From: Bacillus sp. FJAT-29790
GTDB taxonomy: Bacteria > Bacillota > Bacilli > Bacillales > Cytobacillaceae
Direction of reading: 5' to 3'
Length of the DNA: 47,495 bases
NCBI RefSeq assembly: GCF_019039215.1
Contig: NZ_JAHNZZ010000004.1
Coordinates: 274,470-321,964 of the forward strand
Position 1 is the stretch's first letter. Every line of letters starts with the position of its first letter. Shown here in pieces: positions 1-8,921 of the stretch. The position numbers were made by a program, and so were the translations under genes. Under the pieces are notes generated by a model that was not told the origin of the DNA, made no database searches, and saw nothing but the letters and a program-made list of their open reading frames with translations.

Positions 1-2106
1 CGTGAACAAATTGTGCAGCATCCAAAAATGGACCGTGAAGTAGCGAAAAAAGTGGAGAAAGCCCTGAGTGAAGCTGCTCAGCTACAAAAAATAGACCAAG
101 AATCATCCGGCCGTGAACGCCTACAACAAGCTTTAGCAAAAGCAGAAACGGAACTACTGGAAGCTCGTCATCCATCCCAGCCGATTCAGTCAACTCAGAC
201 TAATAGCGATACAATCGAGCAACGCGTGCTTCCGAAACAAGATTCCCAATTAAGAGAATCAATCAAACAAGTCCGCGAGCAAATACTAACCGAGCCTGAT
301 CCAAAGAAAATTTTACAAAAAGTTCAGGATCTAGTAACGAATAATAAAAACGTAGACCCAGAAATGTCACGCAATATCGAACGTGTAGCAAATCAGGCAA
401 ATCAATTGGACCAAGCGGGCCGTGAGCGATTAATAAAAATGCTGCAGCAAGTTGAGGCAACTATAAAACAGAACGAGACGCAAACCAAGCAGCCGGAAAC
501 CGCAATCAATCAACCTGTTAAACAGGGAGAACAGCCTAGCTTAAATAATATGCAGCAAAACAACTCTTTGAAAAATATCGAAATGACAGAACAGGCAAAA
601 CAAGCTGAAATCCGCCCTTCTGAATCAATTAAACAAGCCATAAAGCAATTTCAAAAAGAACCTGATTTAGAACAAGCACTCGACCAAGTACGGAAAGAAA
701 TCTCGAGCAATCCTAACATCGACATGAAAACAATCGATAAGGCTGAAAAAGCACTTAGCCAAGCCACAAAACTACAAGATAAAGGCCGTGAAATTGCAGC
801 CCGACAACATATGACAAAAGCACTTACAGAAATTGAAAATGAAATTGTAAAATCAGAGCCAAGTCATCAACACGAACAAAAGGCAACACAAGACGCGCTA
901 CAATACGACCTAAATGAACAGCTGCAATCTTTATCAATCCAGTCAAAAGATATTTTAGTAACAAAAATCACGCAAAAACTGGCACAAGCAACCCATGATT
1001 TCCGTGAACTCAAACGAGAAATTTCTAGGAATCTTGACAATGTGGAGCGGCTAATTGATACATTCAAGAGAAATGCCTATCCACAGGCGAAACAAATGCT
1101 CGAAACAGCGATCAGCAAGCTTGATAACGCCATTTTAAAAAGTGAAATGATGTTGTTTACAGATATGAAAACGGAAAAGCAGCTTATGCATGCGAGCTCC
1201 CAATTAGCCGAAGCGAAAAAACTTCTTGCAAAAGGGGATCATTCCCAGGCAGGTAAAATAGTCAATGAGGTCAAAACTTTAATTGACAAAGTCATTTTCA
1301 AGCCATCAGATCAAAAGGTGATGCATTTTGTTAATAAAGAAAGCATGGCTATGGAAAATCGCTCACCGGGACAACAAATGCTGTCCCAATTTGGAGAAAC
1401 AGCCAGTGGCTATATGAACCAAGAACCATCCGCTAGGCAAATGTTCGAAATGGTTCGATCACTCGGACTGAACCATGATAGCGATGTCGCAAATTCGCTC
1501 GTTTTCCAAAAAAATGATCAATCACAACAAGAACAGCATCAGCAACAGCAGCAAAATTTAAAAGCGGCTCTTTTGAAATTGGCCCAAGGAGAAGAAACAA
1601 ATTCAAAGGTCGCCCAGCAAGCAGAACAAGCCTTAACAAACCTAACTGGCCAGCAATTATTAAGCAAATCTGATGCGAGCGGAACTTTACAAAGCATGTT
1701 TTTTAACCTACCCCTGCTGCTAGGTGGGAAGCCAGAAAACCTGCAAGTTTTTGTGAATTCTAAAAGCGAAGGTCAGCAAGTCGATTGGGAAAACTGCAAT
1801 CTGTATTTCTTGCTGGAAACAAAGAAACTTGGCGATGTCGGAATCATGCTGAATTCAACTGATCGAAATTTATCCATTACCATAAAAAACGATCTGCCAG
1901 GCTTTAAAGAAAAAATGGAGCCATTAGCAGTTTTAGCAAAAGACAAGCTCCAGGAAGTTGGCTATAACGTCAATAGCATCAACTTTACAAGAATGAGTCC
2001 GATCAATAGCTCTTCCGTTTCCCAAAATGAGTCCGAAAATAAAGCTCATGAGACAAAACCATCAAGACCAGTCTTCACTGAGAAGGGAATGGACTTTAAA
2101 ATATGA
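1..2106 (+). CDS. FliK/YlqG-like flagellar hook-length-control protein (5' end outside window)
   Basis: The reading frame is open from base 1, so the true start lies upstream. The protein is Gln/Glu/Lys-rich and mostly helical. About three copies of a roughly 65-70 residue repeat lead it, each with a pattern like REQI..P, then DREVAKKVEKA, then GRER; the copies sit near residues 1-55, 85-155 and 210-280, the first being cut by the window edge. The last 130 residues form a compact mixed domain that resembles the C-terminal Flg_hook domain of FliK. The stop overlaps the next gene by ATGA. In B. subtilis ylqG precedes the FlhB-like ylqH, and the same pair is seen here. FliK-like proteins set hook length or help switch export specificity. 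That role is inferred from the domain and the neighbour, not proven. The GTG at 13 is not a convincing start because there is no ribosome binding site in the 12 bases before it. Confidence 0.7.
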   Translation, partial: REQIVQHPKMDREVAKKVEKALSEAAQLQKIDQESSGRERLQQALAKAETELLEARHPSQPIQSTQTNSDTIEQRVLPKQDSQLRESIKQVREQILTEPDPKKILQKVQDLVTNNKNVDPEMSRNIERVANQANQLDQAGRERLIKMLQQVEATIKQNETQTKQPETAINQPVKQGEQPSLNNMQQNNSLKNIEMTEQAKQAEIRPSESIKQAIKQFQKEPDLEQALDQVRKEISSNPNIDMKTIDKAEKALSQATKLQDKGREIAARQHMTKALTEIENEIVKSEPSHQHEQKATQDALQYDLNEQLQSLSIQSKDILVTKITQKLAQATHDFRELKREISRNLDNVERLIDTFKRNAYPQAKQMLETAISKLDNAILKSEMMLFTDMKTEKQLMHASSQLAEAKKLLAKGDHSQAGKIVNEVKTLIDKVIFKPSDQKVMHFVNKESMAMENRSPGQQMLSQFGETASGYMNQEPSARQMFEMVRSLGLNHDSDVANSLVFQKNDQSQQEQHQQQQQNLKAALLKLAQGEETNSKVAQQAEQALTNLTGQQLLSKSDASGTLQSMFFNLPLLLGGKPENLQVFVNSKSEGQQVDWENCNLYFLLETKKLGDVGIMLNSTDRNLSITIKNDLPGFKEKMEPLAVLAKDKLQEVGYNVNSINFTRMSPINSSSVSQNESENKAHETKPSRPVFTEKGMDFKI

Positions 2107-2402
2107 GAGTTTCAAGCTTTTATAACCAAAAAAAACGCAAAGAAATCAACGGTCCTTCCGCAGCTGTTATTAAATATGACGAAGAAACAGGAAAGTCACC
2201 AACTATAGTAGCCCAAGGAAAAGGCCAAGTTGCCCAACAAATTATTGCATTGGCGCAACAAAATAACATCCATATGCAAGAAGACTCTTCGCTTGTAGCA
2301 AACCTACTAGATATGGACTTGGGGGATAACATTCCCCCTCAGCTTTATTCCGTTATGGCGGAAATTCTCTTACTTATTGAAGAAATGGAAAAAAACTATT
2401 AA
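2103..2402 (+). CDS. ylqH: FlhB-like C-terminal domain protein (YlqH family)
   Basis: This 99-residue protein corresponds to the cytoplasmic C-terminal domain of FlhB, the substrate-specificity switch of the flagellar type III export gate, without its membrane part. The conserved pattern of FlhB-C is visible: AAVIKYD near residue 20, a Lys/Gly-rich stretch, then VAQQIIALAQQNNI and a hydrophobic C-terminal helix. The self-cleaving NPTH motif of FlhB is replaced by NGPSA, so self-cleavage is not expected. It is translationally coupled to the FliK-like gene by a 4-base overlap. FliK and FlhB act together in the export switch, so this pair may be a variant or accessory switch. The family assignment is firm and the role is inferred. 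Confidence 0.85.
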   Translation: MRVSSFYNQKKRKEINGPSAAVIKYDEETGKSPTIVAQGKGQVAQQIIALAQQNNIHMQEDSSLVANLLDMDLGDNIPPQLYSVMAEILLLIEEMEKNY

Positions 2403-2426
2403 ACACTTAAAATAATAGGCCGATAA
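2400..2426 (+). promoter_or_regulatory. SigD promoter for the fliS-like/flagellin-1 pair
   Basis: TAAA (2400-2403), a spacer of exactly 15 bases, then GCCGATAA (2419-2426). This matches the Bacillus SigD consensus TAAA-N15-GCCGATAT at all but the last base. The -35 box overlaps the stop codon of the FlhB-like gene, so transcription would start near 2433 and give a short leader for the next gene. Confidence 0.8.
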
Positions 2427-2460
2427 AAGAAACAGGTAATCAATTTGGAGGTGCAAATAC

Positions 2461-2889
2461 GTGACTGGTATTTTCACAGAGTCAGCCATCCATCAAAAAT
2501 CACCTCAAGAAATTACAGCGCTCTTATATGAAGCCTGTTTAACGAACTTAGAGGAAGCAATCGAAGACATAGCCAACAAAGACTTAGTTTTTGCAAATAA
2601 AAAACTACAGAGAGCAAACGATATATTATTTCGTTTAGGAGCGGGACTCAACTACGAAGCCGGAATCATAGCTGACCAGCTTGATATGCTTTACAACTAT
2701 ATGGCAGATAAAATTGTCCAGGCAAACTTAACAAAAGATGTCACAATCATTAAAGAAGTCATCCAAACTCTAGAAGAGATAACAACTGCTTGGAACAAAG
2801 CAATGAAGAATAAATCTGCTAACCTTGCTGCAGGACTGCGGCAAAAGGCATTAGCCTATGAAAAAAGTGTATTAATGGAAGATAACTAA
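2461..2889 (+). CDS. fliS: FliS-like flagellin export chaperone, first copy
   Basis: A 142-residue all-helical protein of FliS size and pattern: the N-terminal SPQEITALLYEACLTNLEEA helix, then a central A.. IL..L..GL.YEAG segment and a long C-terminal helix. FliS binds the disordered C-terminus of newly made flagellin and takes it to the export apparatus. The GTG start has a strong ribosome binding site (GGAGGTG, 2456-centred region). It lies just downstream of a SigD promoter and 25 bases upstream of the first flagellin, so it is probably the dedicated chaperone of that flagellin. It is clearly diverged from the second FliS at 33063. A diverged FliS is the best call; the partner choice is inferred from position. 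Confidence 0.8.
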   Translation: MTGIFTESAIHQKSPQEITALLYEACLTNLEEAIEDIANKDLVFANKKLQRANDILFRLGAGLNYEAGIIADQLDMLYNYMADKIVQANLTKDVTIIKEVIQTLEEITTAWNKAMKNKSANLAAGLRQKALAYEKSVLMEDN

Positions 2890-2914
2890 TAAATAGACTT
2901 TAAGGAGCAAGAAA

Positions 2915-4327
2915 ATGAGAATAAATCATAATATTCAAGCATTAAATGCATACCGTAACCTTTACCAAAACCAATTTAACACTTCTAAAAACTTAGAAAG
3001 ACTATCTTCTGGTCTACGCATCAACCGCGCAGCTGATGACGCTGCGGGTCTAGCAATCTCTGAAAAAATGCGCTCACAAATCCGTGGACTAAAACAAGCA
3101 GAGAGAAACTCGCTTGATGGTGTCTCCTTAATGCAAGTGGCTGAAGGGGCAATGACAGAAGTGCATTCCATGCTACAGCGTATGCGTGAGCTAGCGGTAC
3201 AAGCGGCGAATGATACGAATACGACTGACGATCGTACTGCAATTCAAAAAGAAATTGATCAACTGCTTTTAGAAATTGATAGCATTGCATCAAAAACAGA
3301 GTTTAACACTCGAAAGTTGTTAGATGGTTCAAGTGCTGCTGATACTCAATTTGCCGCAAATAACGACAGTAATTTAACAGTAGTTCCTGTCGTTACAAAT
3401 TCTGCTATGGCAACAGGTAATTATCAAATTACTGTTGCTAGTGGAGTTAATTTAGTAACAAAGCTTACTCAACCTGAAGCTGGAGTTCAAAATACAACTG
3501 TTATTGCTAGTGATTTATCAGACTTTCAGGCTCAACAATTAAAATTAGGTGAGTACTCAATCGTAGTTACTAATTATGAGAGTGCAAATGGAAAAACAAG
3601 CGCTACAATAGAGGTTTTTGATCCAGATGGATTCTCATTAGGATCTAAAGCGGAGGAAATTGGTGCATCATCTGGAGCAACAACGATAGGCATTGGTGAA
3701 ATTCCAAAACAGATTAAAATAGATACAACTCAAATAACAAAGGCTGGTACTGCTAAGGTGAAAGTTGAGTATGCAGCTGAAATATCAGTTCAGAGGGAAA
3801 ATAGTGGTAATTATAATGACATCACATTTAATAAAAAAATTACAACTGAAAATGGAATCATAAAACATGGTGGATTAGAACTTAAATATGATACCAGTAT
3901 GAAACAAGGTGAAACAGAGTTTACTTTAACAAATAAGGCACTAGCATTCCAAATCGGTGCGAATACAAACCAAAATGTTAACATTGATGTTCCGCAATTA
4001 AGTACCGTAAAACTTGGTATTGATGAAATTAGCGTTCTAGATCATAAATCAGCTAATGAAGTTATTTTTAAACTTGATAAAGCGATCAATCAAATTTCAT
4101 CTACACGTGCAAAACTAGGAGCAACTCAAAACCGCCTAGAGCACACAATTAATAACCTACAAACAACACACGAAAACTTAACAGCTGCTGAGTCTCGTAT
4201 TCGTGATGCAGATATGGCACTAGAAATGACTGAGTTCACGAAGAATAATATTCTTAACCAATCAGCACAGGCAATGCTAGCGCAAGCTAACCAGTTGCCA
4301 CAAGGCGTACTTCAATTATTACAATAA
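2915..4327 (+). CDS. Flagellin, long variant (flagellin 1)
   Basis: A 470-residue flagellin. The N-terminal helical D0/D1 part (about residues 1-140) carries the usual LSSGLRINRAADDAAGLAI segment and the C-terminal part ends in AMLAQANQLPQGVLQLLQ. Between them is a variable domain of roughly 220 residues rich in Thr, Val and Gly, probably exposed on the filament surface. It is longer than the second flagellin of the window (351 residues) by that central part. The start has a plain AAGGAG site and I see no CsrA-type hairpin in its short leader. It is followed by a terminator. Codon use in the centre is more AT-rich than in the ends, as is common when flagellin surface domains are exchanged. 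Confidence 0.95.
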   Translation: MRINHNIQALNAYRNLYQNQFNTSKNLERLSSGLRINRAADDAAGLAISEKMRSQIRGLKQAERNSLDGVSLMQVAEGAMTEVHSMLQRMRELAVQAANDTNTTDDRTAIQKEIDQLLLEIDSIASKTEFNTRKLLDGSSAADTQFAANNDSNLTVVPVVTNSAMATGNYQITVASGVNLVTKLTQPEAGVQNTTVIASDLSDFQAQQLKLGEYSIVVTNYESANGKTSATIEVFDPDGFSLGSKAEEIGASSGATTIGIGEIPKQIKIDTTQITKAGTAKVKVEYAAEISVQRENSGNYNDITFNKKITTENGIIKHGGLELKYDTSMKQGETEFTLTNKALAFQIGANTNQNVNIDVPQLSTVKLGIDEISVLDHKSANEVIFKLDKAINQISSTRAKLGATQNRLEHTINNLQTTHENLTAAESRIRDADMALEMTEFTKNNILNQSAQAMLAQANQLPQGVLQLLQ

Positions 4328-4340
4328 TCATTTTAATAAG

Positions 4341-4378
4341 GAGGCAAGTCCTACACTTCGGGCTTGCCTCTGTTTTTT
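4341..4378 (+). terminator. Intrinsic terminator after flagellin 1
   Basis: GAGGCAAGTCC pairs with GGGCTTGCCTC around a short loop and is followed by a run of seven T. Confidence 0.9.
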
Positions 4379-4554
4379 TACCTGTTTGAAAACTAAATTG
4401 TCGTCGGATTCGGCAGAGTTTGTCCTTGTGTAAGAAGTAATCACTAGCGCAGTGAAATGAAGTCGACAACATTTATATACTCGGTTGAGATTGCAATATC
4501 AGAAATGTTTTGTGATAAAATAATTCTAAACCACTTGAAAAAGGCGTGAAGTTT

Positions 4555-4992
4555 ATGGAAGTCCAAAAAATTAGCCCATTAGGAATGGATAAAATTCAAA
4601 GCAAAAACAATCTGCCTACAGAAAGCATTTCCTTTCAAGAAGTAATCGCCAAGAACCGTCAGCAAACGGTCTATGACAAGATGACTAAAATGGTTGCGGA
4701 AATTGAAGAACAAGGTAAAGCCTTAGCGGAAAACCGCACCGTTGATCATCTTCGGAAATACAAAAAAATGGTGAAAAACTTCATGGAAGAGGCTGTTCAA
4801 AACGGTCTGCAGCTTGAAGAACAGCGTGGATTTAATCGCCGTGGACGGACAAAGGTCTATAAAATTGTGAAAGAAATCGATAAAAAGCTAATTGATTTAA
4901 CAAATGTTGTCCTTGATAAAGAGAAAAAGACGTTAGATATTTTAGGCATGGTCGGCGAGATTAAAGGTTTAATGATCAATATTTATACGTAA
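4555..4992 (+). CDS. yaaR: YaaR family (DUF327) protein
   Basis: A 145-residue, charged, helical protein of the YaaR/DUF327 family. Recognisable segments are SFQEVI near the N-terminus, LRKYKKMVKNFMEEA in the middle and GRTKVYKIVKEIDKKL followed by a helix ending in LDILGMVGEIKGLMINIY. The biochemical role of the family is not known to me. Homologues sit near tmk/holB in B. subtilis, so its place between flagellin and flgM is unusual and hints at a motility link. I take ATG 4555, which has AAGGCG eight bases upstream; GTG 4546 is an in-frame alternative. It is bracketed by terminators, so it seems to be its own transcription unit. Confidence 0.8.
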   Translation: MEVQKISPLGMDKIQSKNNLPTESISFQEVIAKNRQQTVYDKMTKMVAEIEEQGKALAENRTVDHLRKYKKMVKNFMEEAVQNGLQLEEQRGFNRRGRTKVYKIVKEIDKKLIDLTNVVLDKEKKTLDILGMVGEIKGLMINIYT

Positions 4993-5025
4993 GGACTATT
5001 AGGAATAAGCCTAATGGTTCTTTTT
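4993..5025 (+). terminator. Intrinsic terminator after yaaR
   Basis: ATTAGG and CCTAAT pair around AATAAG, with flanking weaker pairs and a TTTTT tail. Confidence 0.7.
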
Positions 5026-5113
5026 ATATTCAGAAGGCAATCAAAACTTATAATTATTGAGATAATCGCATCATAATATAATTGTTAAAATTTCTTCATT
5101 TATTTAATTATCA

Positions 5114-5121
5114 ACCGATAT
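5114..5121 (+). promoter_or_regulatory. Possible weak SigD -10 element upstream of flgM
   Basis: ACCGATAT matches the SigD -10 box at seven of eight bases, 92 bases upstream of flgM. No TAAA box stands at the proper distance (the bases 15 upstream read TTCA), so this is only a partial promoter match. Confidence 0.35.
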
Positions 5122-5213
5122 AAAATACAAATAACAGATTTTTTCGTCCGAACTGAATTAGATTTTAGGGAAAGATAAAATATATGTAAAGAGAAGATAA
5201 AGGAGGGCACAAA

Positions 5214-5477
5214 GTGAAAATTAACAATATTGGCCGCGTCGGTATGAATCCTTATAATAAACAACTTGAGAAAATGGAAAAAGTCGCAAACACCAGTAAG
5301 AAGGACAAAATAGAAATTTCCACTGAAGCATTGGAGCTTCAAAAAGGAAACCCGATCGAAGCGCAGCGTCAGAAAATAGTGGAAGAACTAAAAGATAAAG
5401 TCAAATCGGGTGAGTACGAAATTGAACCAGCAAAAGTGGCGGAGAAAATGTATTCCTTCTGGAATGACAAGTTTTAG
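5214..5477 (+). CDS. flgM: Anti-sigma-D factor FlgM
   Basis: An 87-residue protein with the FlgM pattern: a disordered N-terminus with NPY, a KKDKIEIS(T)EA segment and the C-terminal helices ending IEPAKVAEKMYSFW. FlgM holds SigD inactive until the hook-basal body is finished and FlgM is removed. The GTG start has a strong AAGGAGGG site. It heads the flgM-flgN-flgK-flgL operon, 11 bases before flgN. Size and position match B. subtilis FlgM. Confidence 0.92.
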   Translation: MKINNIGRVGMNPYNKQLEKMEKVANTSKKDKIEISTEALELQKGNPIEAQRQKIVEELKDKVKSGEYEIEPAKVAEKMYSFWNDKF

Positions 5478-5488
5478 GAGGGAAATCA

Positions 5489-5983
5489 ATGCCTCTTGAA
5501 AAAATGATGCATACCTTAGAAAAAACGCTTGTTTTGCATAAAAGCTTGAATGAAATTGCGAAGAAAAAAACAGACATAATCGTAAAAGGTGATATCGAAT
5601 CCCTGCAAACGATTTTAAAAGATGAAAATAAACATATCCAGGTCATTAAAAAATTGAGCTTAGAGGTCTTGAAAGAGGGGGAAAGTTTTTTATTGCAAAA
5701 CGGCATCTTAGATCCCCCTACACTATCGGCTATTATTGCATATGCCGAGGATATTGAAAAGGATCGACTTATTCAGTTGAAAAGAGAATTGGATGATCAA
5801 ATCGCTATTTTACAATGGCAAAATCATTCGAATCAGGAACTTCTTCAACAATCCTTACAATTTGTTAATCTCTCACTCGATCTGTTAATTCCAGATTTAG
5901 ATTCCTTAAATTATAGTAGATCGGATCATAACGCTCAGGATACTCAACAAAAATCTCGCTCAATTTTTGAATCAAAGGCTTAA
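5489..5983 (+). CDS. flgN: FlgN-type chaperone for hook-associated proteins (YvyG)
   Basis: A 164-residue helical protein with the FlgN pattern: an N-terminal LEKTLVLHKSLNEIAKKKTD helix, an ILKDENK..I.KI segment and a long second helix. FlgN-type chaperones bind FlgK and FlgL in the cytoplasm before export, and both are encoded directly downstream. ATG has a TAGGAGGG site overlapping the flgM stop. The C-terminal 25 residues are polar and probably disordered. Confidence 0.88.
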   Translation: MPLEKMMHTLEKTLVLHKSLNEIAKKKTDIIVKGDIESLQTILKDENKHIQVIKKLSLEVLKEGESFLLQNGILDPPTLSAIIAYAEDIEKDRLIQLKRELDDQIAILQWQNHSNQELLQQSLQFVNLSLDLLIPDLDSLNYSRSDHNAQDTQQKSRSIFESKA

Positions 5984-5996
5984 CGGAGGTAATAAA

Positions 5997-7610
5997 ATGA
6001 TTTCTACTTTTCATGGGTTAGAAGTTGCTAGAAGAGGGATGATGACCCAACAGGCGGCTCTTTATACGACAGGTCATAATATTGCAAATGCAAATACACC
6101 AGGATATACAAGGCAACGTGTAAATTTCACACAAACAGAACCGTATCCTCCAGCATCCATGAATCGTCCGCAAATACCCGGCCAAATGGGAACGGGGGTA
6201 AAAGCGGGCGATATCCAGCGAATTCGGGATAGCTTTACGGACATGCAGTTTCGAACAGAGAATAGTAAGCTGGGATACTGGCAAGCAAAGGCAGAGATGC
6301 TTACTCAAATGGAAGATGTAATGAATGAGCCATCCGATACAGGACTTTCTAGTACATTAGATCAATTCTGGAATGCCTTGCAGGATTTAGCTGTCCAGCC
6401 GCAAAATGATGGGGCGAGACGGGTGGTTCGTGAACGTGGGATTTCATTAGCGAATACATTTAACTATATGTCAAATTCCCTGAAGGCTATTCAAAAGGAT
6501 TATCGGAATGAGATTGATGCATCCCAACAAAGAATTAATTCGATACTAAGACAGATAAACGCAATTAACAAGGAAATCGGTTCCATAGAGCCTCATGGAT
6601 ATTTACCAAATGATTTATACGATGAACGTGATCGCTTGATTGATGAGCTATCTAGTATGATGAATATTAGAGTAGAAGTGAAACCAAGTGGGGGATTAGC
6701 TTCTGCAAATGCGGAAGGAATCTATGATATTTATTTAGCTACTCCTCAAGGGGACAAATTAAATGAGATTAAGCTTATTGATGCTGAATTTGGAAAAGCT
6801 ATAGGCATTCAAATTCAGTATCAGAATCCAGACGATTTAGATAGCCCAGTAACGTATATTGAGTTTTTGGAGCTTAATGATAAAGAGGGCTTTGCTAATT
6901 CAAACGATGTCAAAGCCACTTTAGAATTCAGTACCTTCAATACGAACGGAAAGTTAAAAGGATATATTGAAGGGTATGGTTATAAAGATGGTGCAGATGT
7001 AAAGGGAATATACAATGAAATGCTGGCTGATTTAGATGAGATGGCATTCGAATTCGCAACTAAATTCAATGAAGTACATCAATCGGGATGGAGCTTAAAT
7101 GATATTCGCGAGAAAGTTCAAAGTGGACTTCCTTTCTTTGCCTTTGGATCCGGTATAACATCAGGAGATACAAAAGGGGCCGCAGCTAGTCTAAAAGTTG
7201 CTGATGAAATTTTAAAGGATGTACAAAATATTGCTGCAGCTGCAGCTGCAGCAGGCCCAGATGGTGAAGCTTTCATTGGAAACGGCTCAAATGCACTTAA
7301 TCTAGCAAATGTGAAGGATATACCGATTGATTTTGGTGTGAAAAAAACGAATGTACAGTCTTTCTATCAAGGAATGATCGGTAAATTAGGCGATAATGCA
7401 TCAGAGGCTCTTCGGATGACAAAAACGGCAGGGATCCTTAAAGATTCTGTTGAACTTAGACGCATGTCAATAAGCAGTGTTTCTTTAGATGAGGAAATGA
7501 CGAATCTAATCAAGTTTCAGCATGCTTATAATGCAGCGGCTAGGAATATTACAATGATTGATGAAATGCTTGATAAAATTATCAATGGGATGGGCATTGT
7601 AGGAAGATAA
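5997..7610 (+). CDS. flgK: Flagellar hook-associated protein 1, FlgK
   Basis: A 537-residue FlgK. The N-terminus has the rod/hook signature HNIANANTPGYTRQRV around residue 30, and the C-terminus has the FlgK pattern SVSLDEEMTNLIKFQHAY followed by a helical end. FlgK forms the first junction ring between hook and filament. I choose ATG 5997, with CGGAGG five bases upstream; an in-frame upstream TTG-like start at 5967 overlaps flgN and lacks a site. A short Ala-rich stretch lies near residue 420. It sits between its chaperone flgN and its partner flgL. Confidence 0.96.
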   Translation: MISTFHGLEVARRGMMTQQAALYTTGHNIANANTPGYTRQRVNFTQTEPYPPASMNRPQIPGQMGTGVKAGDIQRIRDSFTDMQFRTENSKLGYWQAKAEMLTQMEDVMNEPSDTGLSSTLDQFWNALQDLAVQPQNDGARRVVRERGISLANTFNYMSNSLKAIQKDYRNEIDASQQRINSILRQINAINKEIGSIEPHGYLPNDLYDERDRLIDELSSMMNIRVEVKPSGGLASANAEGIYDIYLATPQGDKLNEIKLIDAEFGKAIGIQIQYQNPDDLDSPVTYIEFLELNDKEGFANSNDVKATLEFSTFNTNGKLKGYIEGYGYKDGADVKGIYNEMLADLDEMAFEFATKFNEVHQSGWSLNDIREKVQSGLPFFAFGSGITSGDTKGAAASLKVADEILKDVQNIAAAAAAAGPDGEAFIGNGSNALNLANVKDIPIDFGVKKTNVQSFYQGMIGKLGDNASEALRMTKTAGILKDSVELRRMSISSVSLDEEMTNLIKFQHAYNAAARNITMIDEMLDKIINGMGIVGR

Positions 7611-7624
7611 GGTAGGTGAATCCA

Positions 7625-8782
7625 TTGCGTGTTACACAATTAATGTTATCTAATAGCAACTTAAAATATATTAGTCAAAGCTATGGCCGATTAGGTAAAT
7701 TGCAAGATCAAATTATGTCTGGTAAAAAAATCACAAAACCGTCCGACGATCCAGTTGTGGCGATGAAAGGAATGCGCTACCGAAGCCAAGTCGTTGAGGT
7801 CGATCAATTTAAGCGAAACTTGAATGAAGGCTTTAACTGGATGGATAATGCGGATGCGGCTCTTGATGAAACAACTCAGGTTTTACATCGAATCCGTGAA
7901 TTAGTTGTTCAAGCCTCTAATGATAGCTATGATGCTGATGCACGGAAAAACATCTCAAAAGAGATTGAACGTCTGCAAGAGCACATTGAAGCACTTGCTA
8001 ATTCGCGAGTTGGCGAGAATTATATTTTTAATGGGACAGACACGAGTGAAGCACCAATAAAGGAAAATCAATTTAATATGGACTTTAATACCTTTTTGAC
8101 AAACGTAGCCACTAAGGCTGGTGATTATGTCCTTAGCTATAAAGGGCAAAGTTATAAATTCGATGATGTTCAAGAGATTAATGGTGTGGATTATCACATA
8201 TTTAAAGCTCCATCTGGAGATAATTTAATTTTAGATGCATCTTCTGGAGTGATTAAACACGAATATGAAGAAGAGCAAAAACATATGGATGGCACTCCGA
8301 TTTCTATTAAAGAAACAATAAATACTGATGATTTAATTGTTTCAAATAAAAATGCCGTTTCAACAAACACACAAGATGTTAGAATCGAAGTCATGAAAGG
8401 TGTTACCATTCCAATTAACATTAGAGCCCAAGATGCTTTCTCAATTGAATTATTTGGGAGCCTAGAATCAATTAAAAAAATGTTAACAAATCCAGATACA
8501 AAAGGATCGGAAATTACGAAAGCTTTAGATTCGATAGATGGATTCCTAGGTGATATTGTGTCAACAAGAGCAGAACTCGGTGCTCAAACAAACAGAGCGG
8601 AAATGGTACAAAGCCGTCTCCTTCAACAAAAAGTCGTGGCAGTCCAAACACTTTCAGATAACGAAGACATCGATTTTGAACAAGTTATTATCGATCTAAC
8701 GATCCAAGAAAGTCTCCACCGTGCAGCTTTAGCAGCCGGGGCAAGAATTATTCAGCCAACTTTAATGGACTTTTTACGTTAA
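7625..8782 (+). CDS. flgL: Flagellar hook-associated protein 3, FlgL
   Basis: A 385-residue FlgL, related to flagellin at both ends: MRVTQLML at the start, SGKKITKPSDDPV near residue 35, and a C-terminal helix with E.Q..I.LT.QESLHRAALA. It forms the second junction ring. The start is probably TTG 7625, because AAGGTAGGTG lies at the right distance and the family begins MRVTQ; GTG 7616 would add three residues but lies inside that site. It is 14 bases after flgK. A terminator follows, so in this genome flgL ends the first part of the operon. Confidence 0.94.
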   Translation: MRVTQLMLSNSNLKYISQSYGRLGKLQDQIMSGKKITKPSDDPVVAMKGMRYRSQVVEVDQFKRNLNEGFNWMDNADAALDETTQVLHRIRELVVQASNDSYDADARKNISKEIERLQEHIEALANSRVGENYIFNGTDTSEAPIKENQFNMDFNTFLTNVATKAGDYVLSYKGQSYKFDDVQEINGVDYHIFKAPSGDNLILDASSGVIKHEYEEEQKHMDGTPISIKETINTDDLIVSNKNAVSTNTQDVRIEVMKGVTIPINIRAQDAFSIELFGSLESIKKMLTNPDTKGSEITKALDSIDGFLGDIVSTRAELGAQTNRAEMVQSRLLQQKVVAVQTLSDNEDIDFEQVIIDLTIQESLHRAALAAGARIIQPTLMDFLR

Positions 8783-8860
8783 ATGATTCCTAAGTCTATG
8801 GGACTGGGCAGTCGTGGACAAAAATTAGTATTTGTATATAAGAATAAGACATGAGATGAA

Positions 8861-8892
8861 GAGTTAGCTTCCTATTGGGGCTAGCTCTTTTT
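8861..8892 (+). terminator. Intrinsic terminator after flgL
   Basis: GAGTTAGC pairs with GCTAGCTC around an 11-base loop, followed by TTTTT. It separates flgL from yviE, which are adjacent in B. subtilis. Confidence 0.8.
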
Positions 8893-8921
8893 ACGGATGA
8901 TTAGCCGAATGGGATTAAACC

